DNA of 47,659 nt from Alphaproteobacteria bacterium (GTDB lineage: Bacteria > Pseudomonadota > Alphaproteobacteria > Caulobacterales > Aquidulcibacteraceae): positions 1 to 47,659 of the forward strand of contig JAIYAO010000176.1 of NCBI GenBank assembly GCA_027488965.1, given 5' to 3'. The translations under genes and the position numbers were made by a program. The number at the start of each line of letters is the position of its first letter. Within the stretch, counting starts at the first letter, position 1. The notes beneath the pieces were generated by a model. It was not told where the DNA came from. It was given only the letters and a program-made list of their open reading frames with translations, and made no database searches. Shown piece by piece: positions 8,392 to 16,261 of the stretch.

Positions 8392-8823
8392 ATGCCGCTC
8401 AAACTCTCGCTCCGGCCCGGCGAACGCTTCGTCGTCAACGGCGCCGTCGTACAGAACGGCGACCGGCGCGGAGCGCTGATCCTGCAGAACAAGGCCTCCG
8501 TGCTGCGTGAGAAGGACATCATGCAGCCGGACGAGGCCGGCAGCCCCGCCCGGCGCATCTACTACCCGATCATGCTGCTCTACCTCGACCAGGGGGACCA
8601 GGAAGCCGCATATGCGGAGTTCGCGGTGCGCCTGGCGGAGTTCACCAGCGCCGTGCGTCACCCTGAAGCGCTTGCCGACTGCGTGGCCGTTTCCCGGGAA
8701 GTAATGGGTGGCGAGTACTATAAAGCGTTGATGCGCTGTCGGAAGCTGATGGCGTACGAAGACGACCTGTTGGGGAATGTGGATGTCGATCCAGGCCTAT
8801 CAGCGCGCCGCGACGCGGGCTGA
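8392..8823 (+). CDS. flbT: flagellar biosynthesis repressor FlbT
   Basis: A 143-residue FlbT homologue with the characteristic start MPLKLSLRPGERFVVNGAV, DRRGALILQNKASVLREKDIM and the segment RRIYYPIMLLYLDQ. In Caulobacter FlbT destabilises flagellin mRNA by acting at its 5' untranslated region and so couples flagellin synthesis to hook assembly. It overlaps flaF by about 41 bases and lies directly upstream of the flagellin gene, its known target class. Confidence 0.95.
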   Translation: MPLKLSLRPGERFVVNGAVVQNGDRRGALILQNKASVLREKDIMQPDEAGSPARRIYYPIMLLYLDQGDQEAAYAEFAVRLAEFTSAVRHPEALADCVAVSREVMGGEYYKALMRCRKLMAYEDDLLGNVDVDPGLSARRDAG

Positions 8824-9133
8824 AAACCCCCGCGAGATCGAGTACCGCGTGTTCGGCGTGGTGACCGCGGCCCTCGTGAAGGCGCGCGAGACCGGGCGCG
8901 CCGATCTCGGCGCGCTGGCGCACGCACTGCAGGAAAACCGCCGCCTGTGGCGCATCCTCGCCGCCGACTGCGCCGATCCGGCCAACGCCCAGTCCGAGGC
9001 CATGCGCGCCCGGATCATCTCGCTTGCGCTGTTCGTGGACCGCTACTCCGGCGAAGTGCTGCGCGACGGGGCCGACATGGAGCCGCTCATCGACATCAAC
9101 CGGTCGATGATGGAAGGCCTCTCGGGTCGCTGA
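8783..9133 (+). CDS. flaF: flagellar biosynthesis regulator FlaF
   Basis: A 116-residue FlaF homologue (MSIQAYQRAATRAENPREIEYRVF). The ATG at 8777 is two codons earlier, but GGGG at 8772-8775 is better spaced for 8783. FlaF acts opposite to FlbT and is needed for flagellin synthesis or secretion in Caulobacter. The overlap with flbT implies translational coupling and a fixed ratio of the two antagonists. Confidence 0.93.
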   Translation: MSIQAYQRAATRAENPREIEYRVFGVVTAALVKARETGRADLGALAHALQENRRLWRILAADCADPANAQSEAMRARIISLALFVDRYSGEVLRDGADMEPLIDINRSMMEGLSGR

Positions 9134-9179
9134 CCGTTAACGCGCTTTAGCCAATTCCCCGGCAAAACGGCCCGAATCA

Positions 9180-9218
9180 TTACGCGCGCGAAACCGGACG
9201 TTTACCTTCGGCGCGTAA
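9180..9218. promoter_or_regulatory. inverted repeat in the flagellin leader region
   Basis: A perfect 8-bp dyad, TTACGCGC (9180-9187) and GCGCGTAA (9211-9218), lies about 95-130 bases upstream of the flagellin start. It could form a hairpin in a flagellin mRNA leader, the type of site through which FlbT acts in Caulobacter, or be an operator. No sigma-54 GG-N10-GC promoter was found by eye here. Confidence 0.35.
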
Positions 9219-9310
9219 ATCTGCCCCCAAGGCGTGACGAAGAATTCGAAATGCCCACAAGGCTGCGCAAAACGTGCGGCTGAAATCATTTCCAGAAGGA
9301 AACTGTCTCC

Positions 9311-10972
9311 ATGGCTAGCGTCAACACCAACTACGGCGCCCTCGTCGCGCTGCAGAACCTCAACTCCACCAACCGGCAGCTCGACGAAGTCCAGAGCCGC
9401 ATCAACACCGGCCTGAAGGTTTCGTCCGCCAAGGACAACGGCGCGGTGTTCGCGATCGCGCAATCGCTGCGCAGCCGCGTGGGCGCTCTCTCGGCCGTCA
9501 ACGAAGGCCTGGACCGCACCGTGACGAACCTCGACACCGCGCAAAGCGCCGGCTCGCAGGTCTCCGACATCCTCAAGACGCTGCAGCAGACCGCTGAACG
9601 CGCCAAGACCTTCACCTCGCCCGAAGACCGCGCCTCCTCGCAGGCCGACTTCGTCGCCGCCCGCGACCGGATCGACGCGATCCTCAACGCCGCCACGGTG
9701 AACGGCGTGAACCTTCTGAACGGCACCAACGTCACGAACGCCCTGACGGTGTCCACCTCCGACATCGGCGCCAACTCGGCCCAGACCGTGCAGCGCACGG
9801 TTGGCGTCGACCCCGCCGCGTCCACCACGACCGCCACGACGCTGGCCACCACCAACACCATCGGCACGGGCGCTGCGAGCGCGACGAACGTCAACATCGA
9901 AGCGGGCGACACCGTCCGGATCGAACTGCTCGACGCCGCCGGCAACGTCACGCAGACCTCGAACATCAACCTGTCAAACACCGCCACCATCGGCGCCCTG
10001 CAAACGGCGATCGATACGCAGACGGGCGGCAAGGTCGCGCTGACGCTGGACGGAAACAACCTCGTCTATGACGCCGACCAGAACTTCCGCGTCTCGTTCG
10101 TCGCGGGCGGCGATCCGGCCACGGCGTCTCTCACAGCGCAAAACAACCGCGCCGGCTTCTTCACCGGCACCACCGGCACGTTTGTCGATGCCGACGTGGC
10201 GGGTGCGGTGACGGGTGCGACCGCCTCCACGGCGGCGCAAACCGGCGGCGGCCGTCAGGTCACGACCCCGTCAGCGGGCCTAGCGGCCGGCACCAACGTG
10301 GGCACGCTGACGACGGCGCTGCTCAACGCCGGCCAGACATCGGGCTCTGTGACGCTGACGACGACTGCCTCCACGGGCATCTCGAACGCCTACACGATCA
10401 ACCTGACCTCCGGCCAGACGCTCGGCCAGTTCCTCAACGAAGTCACCACGCGCACCAACGGCGCCGTGACGGCGGCGTATGACGCGAACTCGCGCCAGAT
10501 CGTCTACAAGAGCGCCCAGGATCTCACGGTGGCCAATACGAACGCGACGTCCTTCGGCGCTGCGTCCTCCACGGCTTCTACCCCGACGATCACCCGTTCG
10601 ACGTCCTCGTCGGCCACGGCCACGATCACGGGCTACGACTACCGCGTGAACGGCGGCGCGCTCGCCGGCCTCGCCAGCCTCGACCTGACGACCGACCCGA
10701 CCACGGCGTCGGCCACGATCGACACGCTGGCCAAGGCGCTCAACAGCTCGCTCTCCTCGCTCGGCGCCCAAGGCCGCGCGCTCGACATCCAGAAGACGTT
10801 CCTGACGTCGCTCTCGGACAACATCGAGAAGGGGATCGGCAGCCTTGTGGACGCCGACCTCGCCAAGGAAAGCGCCCGCCTCCAGTCGCTGCAAGTGAAG
10901 CAGCAGCTGGGCGCGCAGGCGCTCTCCATCGCCAACCAGGGCCCGCAGATCCTGCTGTCCTTCTTCCGCTGA
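9311..10972 (+). CDS. flagellin with a large variable domain
   Basis: The conserved D0/D1 N-terminus (about residues 1-150, SVNTNYGALVALQNLN and GLKVSSAKDNGAVFAIAQSLR) and C-terminus (about 465-553, ending ANQGPQILLSFFR) mark it as flagellin. Between them is a roughly 300-residue Thr/Ser/Ala/Gly-rich surface domain, making the protein 553 residues against about 270 for the Caulobacter flagellins. It shows internal similarity (repeats of the type GT.T.AL..A..TSGSVTL). AAGGAAA precedes the ATG at 9311. It is probably subject to FlbT/FlaF control by the two genes just upstream. Confidence 0.95.
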   Translation: MASVNTNYGALVALQNLNSTNRQLDEVQSRINTGLKVSSAKDNGAVFAIAQSLRSRVGALSAVNEGLDRTVTNLDTAQSAGSQVSDILKTLQQTAERAKTFTSPEDRASSQADFVAARDRIDAILNAATVNGVNLLNGTNVTNALTVSTSDIGANSAQTVQRTVGVDPAASTTTATTLATTNTIGTGAASATNVNIEAGDTVRIELLDAAGNVTQTSNINLSNTATIGALQTAIDTQTGGKVALTLDGNNLVYDADQNFRVSFVAGGDPATASLTAQNNRAGFFTGTTGTFVDADVAGAVTGATASTAAQTGGGRQVTTPSAGLAAGTNVGTLTTALLNAGQTSGSVTLTTTASTGISNAYTINLTSGQTLGQFLNEVTTRTNGAVTAAYDANSRQIVYKSAQDLTVANTNATSFGAASSTASTPTITRSTSSSATATITGYDYRVNGGALAGLASLDLTTDPTTASATIDTLAKALNSSLSSLGAQGRALDIQKTFLTSLSDNIEKGIGSLVDADLAKESARLQSLQVKQQLGAQALSIANQGPQILLSFFR

Positions 10973-11051
10973 CCGGCACGGCGGCGCGGACGGGATCACC
11001 CCGTCCGCGTCGCCGACGCCCGCCCGGAGAAGTCGCCAAGGGAGGTAGGCC

Positions 11052-11387
11052 ATGCGCACAGACGTCGCGCCGTCTCTTTCCGTCGCCCTGCTGCAGACTT
11101 GGCCGGGGCGCGTCCCCGACCCATCCACATCGCCGCGAACTGCTGCGGACCTGAACAGCGAAGACCAGAGCGCCCGTCGCAAGGAAGCGGCGGAGAAGCG
11201 CGCAAAGGACTCGATCCCCATGTCGGGTCACTTGCGCATCGAGCGCGACGAGGCCTCGGGCCTTTATGTGCAGACCCTTTTCGATCCCGCCACGAACGAA
11301 GTGCTGCGCCAGTTTCCCCACGAATCACGGCTTGCGTTCGCGCGGGCCACGCGCGCCTACGTGGATGCGCAGCTCGCGCGCCGATAG
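11052..11387 (+). CDS. flaG: FlaG family protein
   Basis: 111 residues with a disordered N-terminal half and a C-terminal FlaG-type segment, LRIERDEASGLYVQTLFDPATNEVLRQFP. This matches the conserved FlaG pattern, a beta hairpin ending in (I/L)RQ(I/F)P. FlaG proteins influence flagellar filament length. It lies 79 bases after the flagellin gene, with a GGGAGGTAGGCC ribosome site before its ATG. Confidence 0.8.
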   Translation: MRTDVAPSLSVALLQTWPGRVPDPSTSPRTAADLNSEDQSARRKEAAEKRAKDSIPMSGHLRIERDEASGLYVQTLFDPATNEVLRQFPHESRLAFARATRAYVDAQLARR

Positions 11388-11426
11388 GCGTCGGCCGGAG
11401 CGCACATCGTAAATAATCCGTTCACG

Positions 11427-11441
11427 TTAAGAGTTTCTTAA
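11427..11441. promoter_or_regulatory. perfect CtrA box
   Basis: TTAA at 11427-11430, 7 bases, TTAA at 11438-11441, followed by CC. This is the exact CtrA consensus TTAA-N7-TTAAC. It lies about 50 bases upstream of the flagellin-like gene that starts at 11492, the right distance for a CtrA-activated class II flagellar promoter. Confidence 0.75.
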
Positions 11442-11491
11442 CCTCAATGGTTTCTTGCTCCGGTGCGTACTGCGCGCAGAAGGAGCGTCGC

Positions 11492-12301
11492 ATGGTTTCC
11501 AGTATCACGACCCTGCCGCCTCAGGCGTCGCAGGGCGCCGCCGTGCAGTCGTCGTCATCGCGGACAGCGTCGACGACCGAGAATGATCGGCCCGGCGCCG
11601 CCCGCGCGGCGGTGGTCAGCGTCGATCCGGCGCGTCTTGAGCATCGCGAAGACGTGCTGGCCGCCCGCGAGGACGTGGCCTACGCCCGCGACGGCGTGGA
11701 GTTCGCCATCGCCGCCGCGCGCGACGTGCGCGCCTTGCTGGGCGAAGCGCGTGACCTTGCGGTGCGCGCCGCAGATGCTGCTACGCCAGATGCGGCGCGC
11801 GCCGCACAGGATGTGGCGTTCCGCTCCGCGGTGCAGCGCCTCGGCCAGATCGTGGACGGCGCCATCGCCCGCGGCGCGCCGCTGCTGGCGGGTGAGGCCT
11901 TGTCCGTCCGGGCCGATCCCGATTCCGACGCCGCCACCGACATCGCAGGCCTCGACCTGCGGCTCAAATCCGCCGTCACCGGCGACGAGGCCCTGCTGCT
12001 CACCCGCGGCGCCAGCATCGGCGACGCCCTCAGCGCTGCGGAGACCGCGCGCGCGGCGGACAAGTCCCTTGCGCGTCTCGATACGGGCCTTTCGCGGCTG
12101 GAGGGCGAGGCCGTGCGCCTCACCCAGCATGACCGCGTGCTCGGCGCCCTCGACGCCGCCCTCACGGCGGACGTCGCGCCCGATCTCGGCGCCGATGGCG
12201 CGCGGCTGCTGGCGCTTGCGGTACGGCAGGAGCTGTCGCAATCCACCGCGCCCATCGCGGGCGCCAAGCCGAACGCCGTGCTGTCGCTGTTCCGCGAGTA
12301 G
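11492..12301 (+). CDS. flagellin-like protein (divergent)
   Basis: 269 residues from the ATG at 11492, which has AAGGAG six bases upstream; an earlier in-frame start at 11447 lies too close to the CtrA box. The C-terminus AGAKPNAVLSLFRE is the flagellin D0 ending. The middle is an Ala-rich helical protein with the heptad-like character of flagellin D1 (VAYARDGVEFAIAAARDVRALLGEARDLAVRAADA). The N-terminus MVSSITTLPPQASQ lacks the normal flagellin helix, so it may be a modified minor flagellin, a hook-filament junction relative or a regulator. Known flagellins are much closer to each other than this one is to them. Confidence 0.7.
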   Translation: MVSSITTLPPQASQGAAVQSSSSRTASTTENDRPGAARAAVVSVDPARLEHREDVLAAREDVAYARDGVEFAIAAARDVRALLGEARDLAVRAADAATPDAARAAQDVAFRSAVQRLGQIVDGAIARGAPLLAGEALSVRADPDSDAATDIAGLDLRLKSAVTGDEALLLTRGASIGDALSAAETARAADKSLARLDTGLSRLEGEAVRLTQHDRVLGALDAALTADVAPDLGADGARLLALAVRQELSQSTAPIAGAKPNAVLSLFRE

Positions 12302-12319
12302 CGGACGCGCCGGCCCGCG

Positions 12320-13564
12320 TCAGACCTGTTCCAGCTTCCGGTCTTCGCGGCTGCGCCGCTGCGCTTCGGCCTTGGACAACGTCGGCGCCGCGCGTGAAGG
12401 GGCGCCGCCGCCTTCCCACGCCCCGCGCAAGGCCCCGAGCAGGGCGATGTGGGTGGCGATCAGCGCGCCGATGGCGGCCAGCGCCACGGCCAACAGATCC
12501 CCGATCAGCCGCTCGCTCCAGCGGATCGCGCCCTTTGCTGCGTTGAGCACAAGCCCGGCGGGAGAGCGCTTGCCCACGGCCACGGCCCTTTCGCCTGTCG
12601 CCACGGCCAGCAGTTCAAGCCGGCGCAGGTCACGGGAGTCGCGCACATGCGCCAGCAGTTGCGCAGCGCCCGCGGGCGAGGCCGCGCGCGCGGCTGCGCC
12701 GATGTGGGCGAGATCGGCCGTCAGCGCCGCGTAAGCCTCGCGGTCGACGGCGCGTCGGAAGGCGAGCGCCGCAGCCGCGCCCTCGTCCACCACCACTTCG
12801 GGGTTCTGGAAGGCGGCGGCGAGTTCGGCGTGCAGCCGCTCCACCGGCACGGCGGCGGAGACCTTTCGCTCCACCAGTGCGGCGAAGGCCGGCGAAAGGT
12901 GCGCGCCGTTCTTGGCGATCTTGATCACCGAAGCGCCCAGCCGCACGTCGTCCGCGGGCGCGCCGGCCACGGGCAGCGTGGCGCCGCCCAGCGTGAACAG
13001 GAACAGGTCCACCGGTTCTCCCGCCAGCCAGCGCTGCGCGGTGGCGGCGGTCTCGCGCGGATCGCCCAGCACGTCGAAGGCGGCGTTGTCCTCGCCGCCG
13101 CCGATCACGGCGCGGAAGCGCTGGCGCGCGAAGGAGGGCTCGATCAGCGGCAGCGTGGACTGCAGCAGCGCGGCGTCGCTGTCGGCGGGCGTGGCCTGCC
13201 GGCGCACCTTGCCCGCATCGGCCCCGCCCAGCAGGGCGTAGGCGTTGAGCGCAAACCCGCGTGCGGCGGCCACATCGCCCTCAGACATCTCGCGGGCGAT
13301 GAGGTTGTTCCACTGCGCGCGCTTGGCCTCGGCCCCGCCCGGGGCGGCGAAGCGGCGGGCCTCGTTGGCGAGCGCGGCTTCGGTCCGCTGGATGGTGGCG
13401 GGGGTGGGCGTGTAGTCGATCAGGTCAGGCGCGGTGGCGCTGCGCAGCAGCGATGCGCCGGCGAAGGGCAGCATGAGCAAGGACGCGTTGAACACCAGCG
13501 CCGCAATGACGCTGCCGCCGGGCCGACCGCCTCGTCCTGGTTCTGGCGCCGCAGCACGCGTCAT
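12320..13564 (-). CDS. membrane protein of unknown function in the flagellar block
   Basis: About 414 residues, using the ATG at 13564 (start MTRAAAPEP; ATGs at 13591 and 13615 are alternatives). One hydrophobic helix near the N-terminus (VIAALVFNASLLMLPFAGASLL) and one near the C-terminus (LIGDLLAVALAAIGALIATHIALL) flank a large Ala-rich soluble part of about 330 residues. That part contains DLFLFTLGGATLPVAGAPADDVRLGAS. A charged cytoplasmic tail ends EDRKLEQV. I do not recognise the family. The position between flagellar genes, convergent with the flagellin-like gene, suggests a motility or envelope role but is no proof. Confidence 0.65.
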   Translation of the reverse strand: MTRAAAPEPGRGGRPGGSVIAALVFNASLLMLPFAGASLLRSATAPDLIDYTPTPATIQRTEAALANEARRFAAPGGAEAKRAQWNNLIAREMSEGDVAAARGFALNAYALLGGADAGKVRRQATPADSDAALLQSTLPLIEPSFARQRFRAVIGGGEDNAAFDVLGDPRETAATAQRWLAGEPVDLFLFTLGGATLPVAGAPADDVRLGASVIKIAKNGAHLSPAFAALVERKVSAAVPVERLHAELAAAFQNPEVVVDEGAAAALAFRRAVDREAYAALTADLAHIGAAARAASPAGAAQLLAHVRDSRDLRRLELLAVATGERAVAVGKRSPAGLVLNAAKGAIRWSERLIGDLLAVALAAIGALIATHIALLGALRGAWEGGGAPSRAAPTLSKAEAQRRSREDRKLEQV

Positions 13565-13660
13565 GGCGATCTGGTTCCCCGCCGCCTTCATCCCTGAAGC
13601 GGGTGGCCTGTGCAATGCGCAAGGCGTGCCAGTTGCACCCCGCCGGCCCTTAAATCGCCG

Positions 13661-14104
13661 TCAGGCGCGCTGGTCGAGGGCCACGGGCGTGACGCCGCCG
13701 GCGTCGGCGTAGGTTCCCTGCGCCCCGTACCCCGCCGGCCCGCGACGGGCGCGCTGGACCTCCTCGCCCACGGCGCGGACAAGGCCTTCGGTGATCTCGC
13801 GGGCGGCGAACAGGGCAGCGGCGTAGATGTCGAGCCGGACCTGGAGGTGGGCGGTGGCGTCCTGCAGGCGCTGGCGCAGCGGCCGGGGCGCGCCGGCGAT
13901 CAGGCTGCGGTCCTCCCGGATCCGCGCCATTTCAAGCCGGTAGGCGTTGGCCAGCCGGCGCAGCTCGTCGCTCGCGCCCTCGCCCGACAGCGGCTGGCCC
14001 CGAGCCAGCGCTGCGCCTTCGGCGTCCACCAGGGCCGTGAGGCGCCCGGTCAGCAGCAGCAGTTGTTCGGCCCTGTCGGCCGCGTCGTCAGCGATCAGCG
14101 CCAA
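13661..14104 (-). CDS. FlbY-like / FlgN-like flagellar protein
   Basis: 147 mostly helical residues containing IADDAADRAEQLLLLTGRLTALVDAEGAALARGQPL, the pattern of FlgN-type export chaperones. In Caulobacter relatives the protein at this position downstream of flgI is called FlbY; I give that name only tentatively. The start chosen is the TTG at 14104, because AGGAG lies 7 bases upstream and the gene then overlaps the FlgJ-type gene only by its end. A longer frame to 14140 has no such ribosome site. It is the third gene of the coupled chain flgI - rod-binding protein - this gene. Confidence 0.7.
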   Translation of the reverse strand: MALIADDAADRAEQLLLLTGRLTALVDAEGAALARGQPLSGEGASDELRRLANAYRLEMARIREDRSLIAGAPRPLRQRLQDATAHLQVRLDIYAAALFAAREITEGLVRAVGEEVQRARRGPAGYGAQGTYADAGGVTPVALDQRA

Positions 14105-14423
14105 GGGCGGGCTCCTGTGCGGCGGACTGCATGCGGACAAGCTCCGCCATCACCGCATCGGCCACGCCGATGCCGCCGCCGGCGGCGAGGGACTGGGCGT
14201 AGCGGTCGATCAGCATGGGGCGGAACATGGCCTCGCCCGGCCCGCCGCCGCCGAAGCCGTCGGTCTCCAGCCCCTTGAACATCGGCGCCAGCAGCTCGTT
14301 CAGCACCATGCCTTCGAACTCCTCGGCCACCTTGCGGAGGGCTTCTGTCGTTCCGCCCGCCGTAGCCGGCAGCTTCAGCGATGGGCCGGCGGACGCCGGC
14401 GGCACGATGGCGTCGATCCCCAT
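14088..14423 (-). CDS. FlgJ-type rod-binding protein without muramidase domain
   Basis: 111 residues corresponding to the N-terminal rod-binding domain of FlgJ only: LRKVAEEFEGMVLNELLAPMFKGL near residues 30-53 and the helix AMFRPMLIDRYAQSLAAGGGIGVADAVMAEL. Alphaproteobacteria usually lack the fused muramidase, using a separate enzyme. The ATG at 14423 overlaps the flgI stop codon (TGATG), so translation is coupled. Its role is scaffolding of rod assembly in the periplasm. Confidence 0.88.
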   Translation of the reverse strand: MGIDAIVPPASAGPSLKLPATAGGTTEALRKVAEEFEGMVLNELLAPMFKGLETDGFGGGGPGEAMFRPMLIDRYAQSLAAGGGIGVADAVMAELVRMQSAAQEPALGADR

Positions 14424-15532
14424 CACATCACCTCGATTTCGGCCTGGATGGCGCCGGCGGCCTTCAGGGCCTGCAGGATGGAGATCATGTCGCGCGGGGA
14501 CACGCCCAGCGCATTGAGCCCGTCCACCAGGTCCTTCAGGGGCACGCCGCCGCGGATCACGGCGAGGCCGCCGGTCTCCTCGTCCACGGTCACCGTGGAC
14601 TGCGGGATCACCGCCGTCTGGCCCTGGCTGAACGGCGCGGGCTGGCTGACGCCGGGTTGTTCGGACACCGAGATGGTCAGCGCGCCCTGGGCGATCGCCA
14701 CGGTGGACACGCGCACGCTGTCGCCCATCACCACCACGCCGGAAGTTTCGTCGATGACGATCTTGGCGGGCAGGTCGGGGTCGATGGGCAGGCTTTCGAT
14801 GCGGGTGAGCAGGTCGACCATGTCGCCCTCGAACGCCGCCGGCCGCTGCACGACCACCGAGCCCGGGTTGGACGCCCGCGCCACGCCCGCGCCCACGGAA
14901 GTGTTGATGGCGTCGGCCATGCGGCGCGCGGTGGTGAAGTCGGGGTTGCGCAGCGCCAGGCGCAGCTCGCGCTGGCCGGCGAGATCGAACTGCAGCTCGC
15001 GCTCGATGAGGCCGCCGGAGGAGATGCGCCCCGCCGTGGGCACGCCGCGCGTAACTGACGAGCCCGACGATCCGCCCGCCGAGAACCCGCCGATGGCGAT
15101 GGCGCCCTGCGCCACGGCGTACACCTGCTGGTCGGCGCCCACGAGCGGGGTGACAAGCAGCTGCCCGCCGGAAAGGCTCTTGGCGTCGCCCAGCGCCGAC
15201 ACGGTCACATCGATGCGCGCGCCCTGCGAGGCGAAAGGTGGCAGGTTGGCCGTCACCATCACGGCGGCGACGTTGCGGGTGTTGAGGTTTAGGTCCCGCG
15301 TGGTGACGCCGAGGCGCTCCAGCATGGCGGTGAGCGACTGGCGGGTGAACGGCGCGTTGCGCAGCGAATCTCCCGTGCCCTGCAGGCCCACCACCAAGCC
15401 GTAGCCGATCAGCTGGTTTTCGCGGACGCCCTCGAAATCGGCGATGTCCTTGATGCGGGAGGCGGCGTCGCTCTGTCCGCTGAGCAACGCGGTGGCGGCG
15501 ACGGCGGTGAGCAGGGCTTTCAGTGCGCGCAT
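14423..15532 (-). CDS. flgI: flagellar basal-body P-ring protein FlgI
   Basis: 369 residues, the normal FlgI length. A Sec signal peptide (MRALKALLTAVAATALLSGQSDA) precedes ASRIKDIADFEGVRENQLIGYGLVVGLQGTGDS, the most conserved FlgI segment. The rest shows VTANLPPFASQGARIDVTVSALGDAKSL and a C-terminal DLVDGLNALGVSPRDMISILQALKAAGALQAE-like end. It forms the periplasmic ring around the rod at the peptidoglycan layer. It is the first gene of a coupled minus-strand chain and is divergent from fliX, as in Caulobacter. Confidence 0.97.
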   Translation of the reverse strand: MRALKALLTAVAATALLSGQSDAASRIKDIADFEGVRENQLIGYGLVVGLQGTGDSLRNAPFTRQSLTAMLERLGVTTRDLNLNTRNVAAVMVTANLPPFASQGARIDVTVSALGDAKSLSGGQLLVTPLVGADQQVYAVAQGAIAIGGFSAGGSSGSSVTRGVPTAGRISSGGLIERELQFDLAGQRELRLALRNPDFTTARRMADAINTSVGAGVARASNPGSVVVQRPAAFEGDMVDLLTRIESLPIDPDLPAKIVIDETSGVVVMGDSVRVSTVAIAQGALTISVSEQPGVSQPAPFSQGQTAVIPQSTVTVDEETGGLAVIRGGVPLKDLVDGLNALGVSPRDMISILQALKAAGAIQAEIEVM

Positions 15533-15699
15533 GGGGTCACGGTCCTTCGGGTGCGGACCTGTGCCAGAATGGCGCCAGTCTGGGGCTCCATGGCCGCCAT
15601 GGCGCAGCCGCCGGCGGAGTGCGGCCGCCCGGTCAAAGGCGCCGGGCAGGGGCGGCGGCGCCCGGCAATTCCTGCCCGGCGAACATGGTGAGCGCGGTC

Positions 15700-15714
15700 T
15701 TAACCCTCGATCAA
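15700..15714. promoter_or_regulatory. CtrA-like box between flgI and fliX
   Basis: TTAA (15700-15703), 7 bases, TCAA (15711-15714): one mismatch from the CtrA consensus. It lies 26 bases before the fliX start and in the shared flgI/fliX intergenic space. In Caulobacter fliX is under CtrA control, so position and sequence agree. Confidence 0.55.
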
Positions 15715-15740
15715 GCGAAGCAGGCTAACGCCTCACGACG

Positions 15741-16157
15741 ATGAAGATCGACCCCACCCGTCCCGCCGGCGCTGCAGCGCCGGGCCGCCGCGCCGCCGGC
15801 GCCGGCGCGGAAGGATTTGCGCTGCCCGCAACAGCGGAAACGCGGCCGCCCGCGCCCGCCGCACCGGTGGGCGCGCTGGGCGCCGCCCATGCGGTGATGG
15901 CGCTGCAGATGGATTTTGGGGGCCGCCGCCAGCGACAGGCGCGCCGGGGCGCCGCCGCCCTCGATGCCCTCGACAAGCTGCAGGCTGGTCTGCTCGGCGG
16001 CGCTGACTCCGCCCGCGACCTGGAAGATCTCGCCGCACAGTACGCCCAGCGCGAGCCGAGCGGCGATGACGGCCTCGACGATGTCCTGCGCGAGATCGAC
16101 GTGCGCGCCGCCGTGGAACTCGCCAAGCGGGAGCGGCGCGGCGCCGTGCGTGCATGA
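15741..16157 (+). CDS. fliX: flagellar assembly regulator FliX
   Basis: 138 residues with the FliX start MKIDPTRPAGAAAP and the conserved C-terminal half QRRGAAALDALDKLQAGLLGG-like, followed by LDDVLREIDVRAAVELAKRE. FliX couples early basal-body assembly to the sigma-54 activator FlbD in Caulobacter. Its head-to-head arrangement with flgI is the same as in Caulobacter. Confidence 0.92.
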   Translation: MKIDPTRPAGAAAPGRRAAGAGAEGFALPATAETRPPAPAAPVGALGAAHAVMALQMDFGGRRQRQARRGAAALDALDKLQAGLLGGADSARDLEDLAAQYAQREPSGDDGLDDVLREIDVRAAVELAKRERRGAVRA

Positions 16158-16261
16158 GCGGCGGCGCGTCCCGGGCGTCGCACGGCCTGCCGGGCCGGAT
16201 TGAAGCCATACCGGGGCAGGTGTATAGGGCGCCGGCCTGAGATGGCCGCCAAGCGAAACGG

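Noticed and set aside
15551-15566. Sigma-54-like TGGCAC...GC upstream of flgI on the minus strand
   Set aside because: TGGCACAGGTCCGCAC has 9 bases between GG and GC, one short of the strict 10 that sigma-54 needs.
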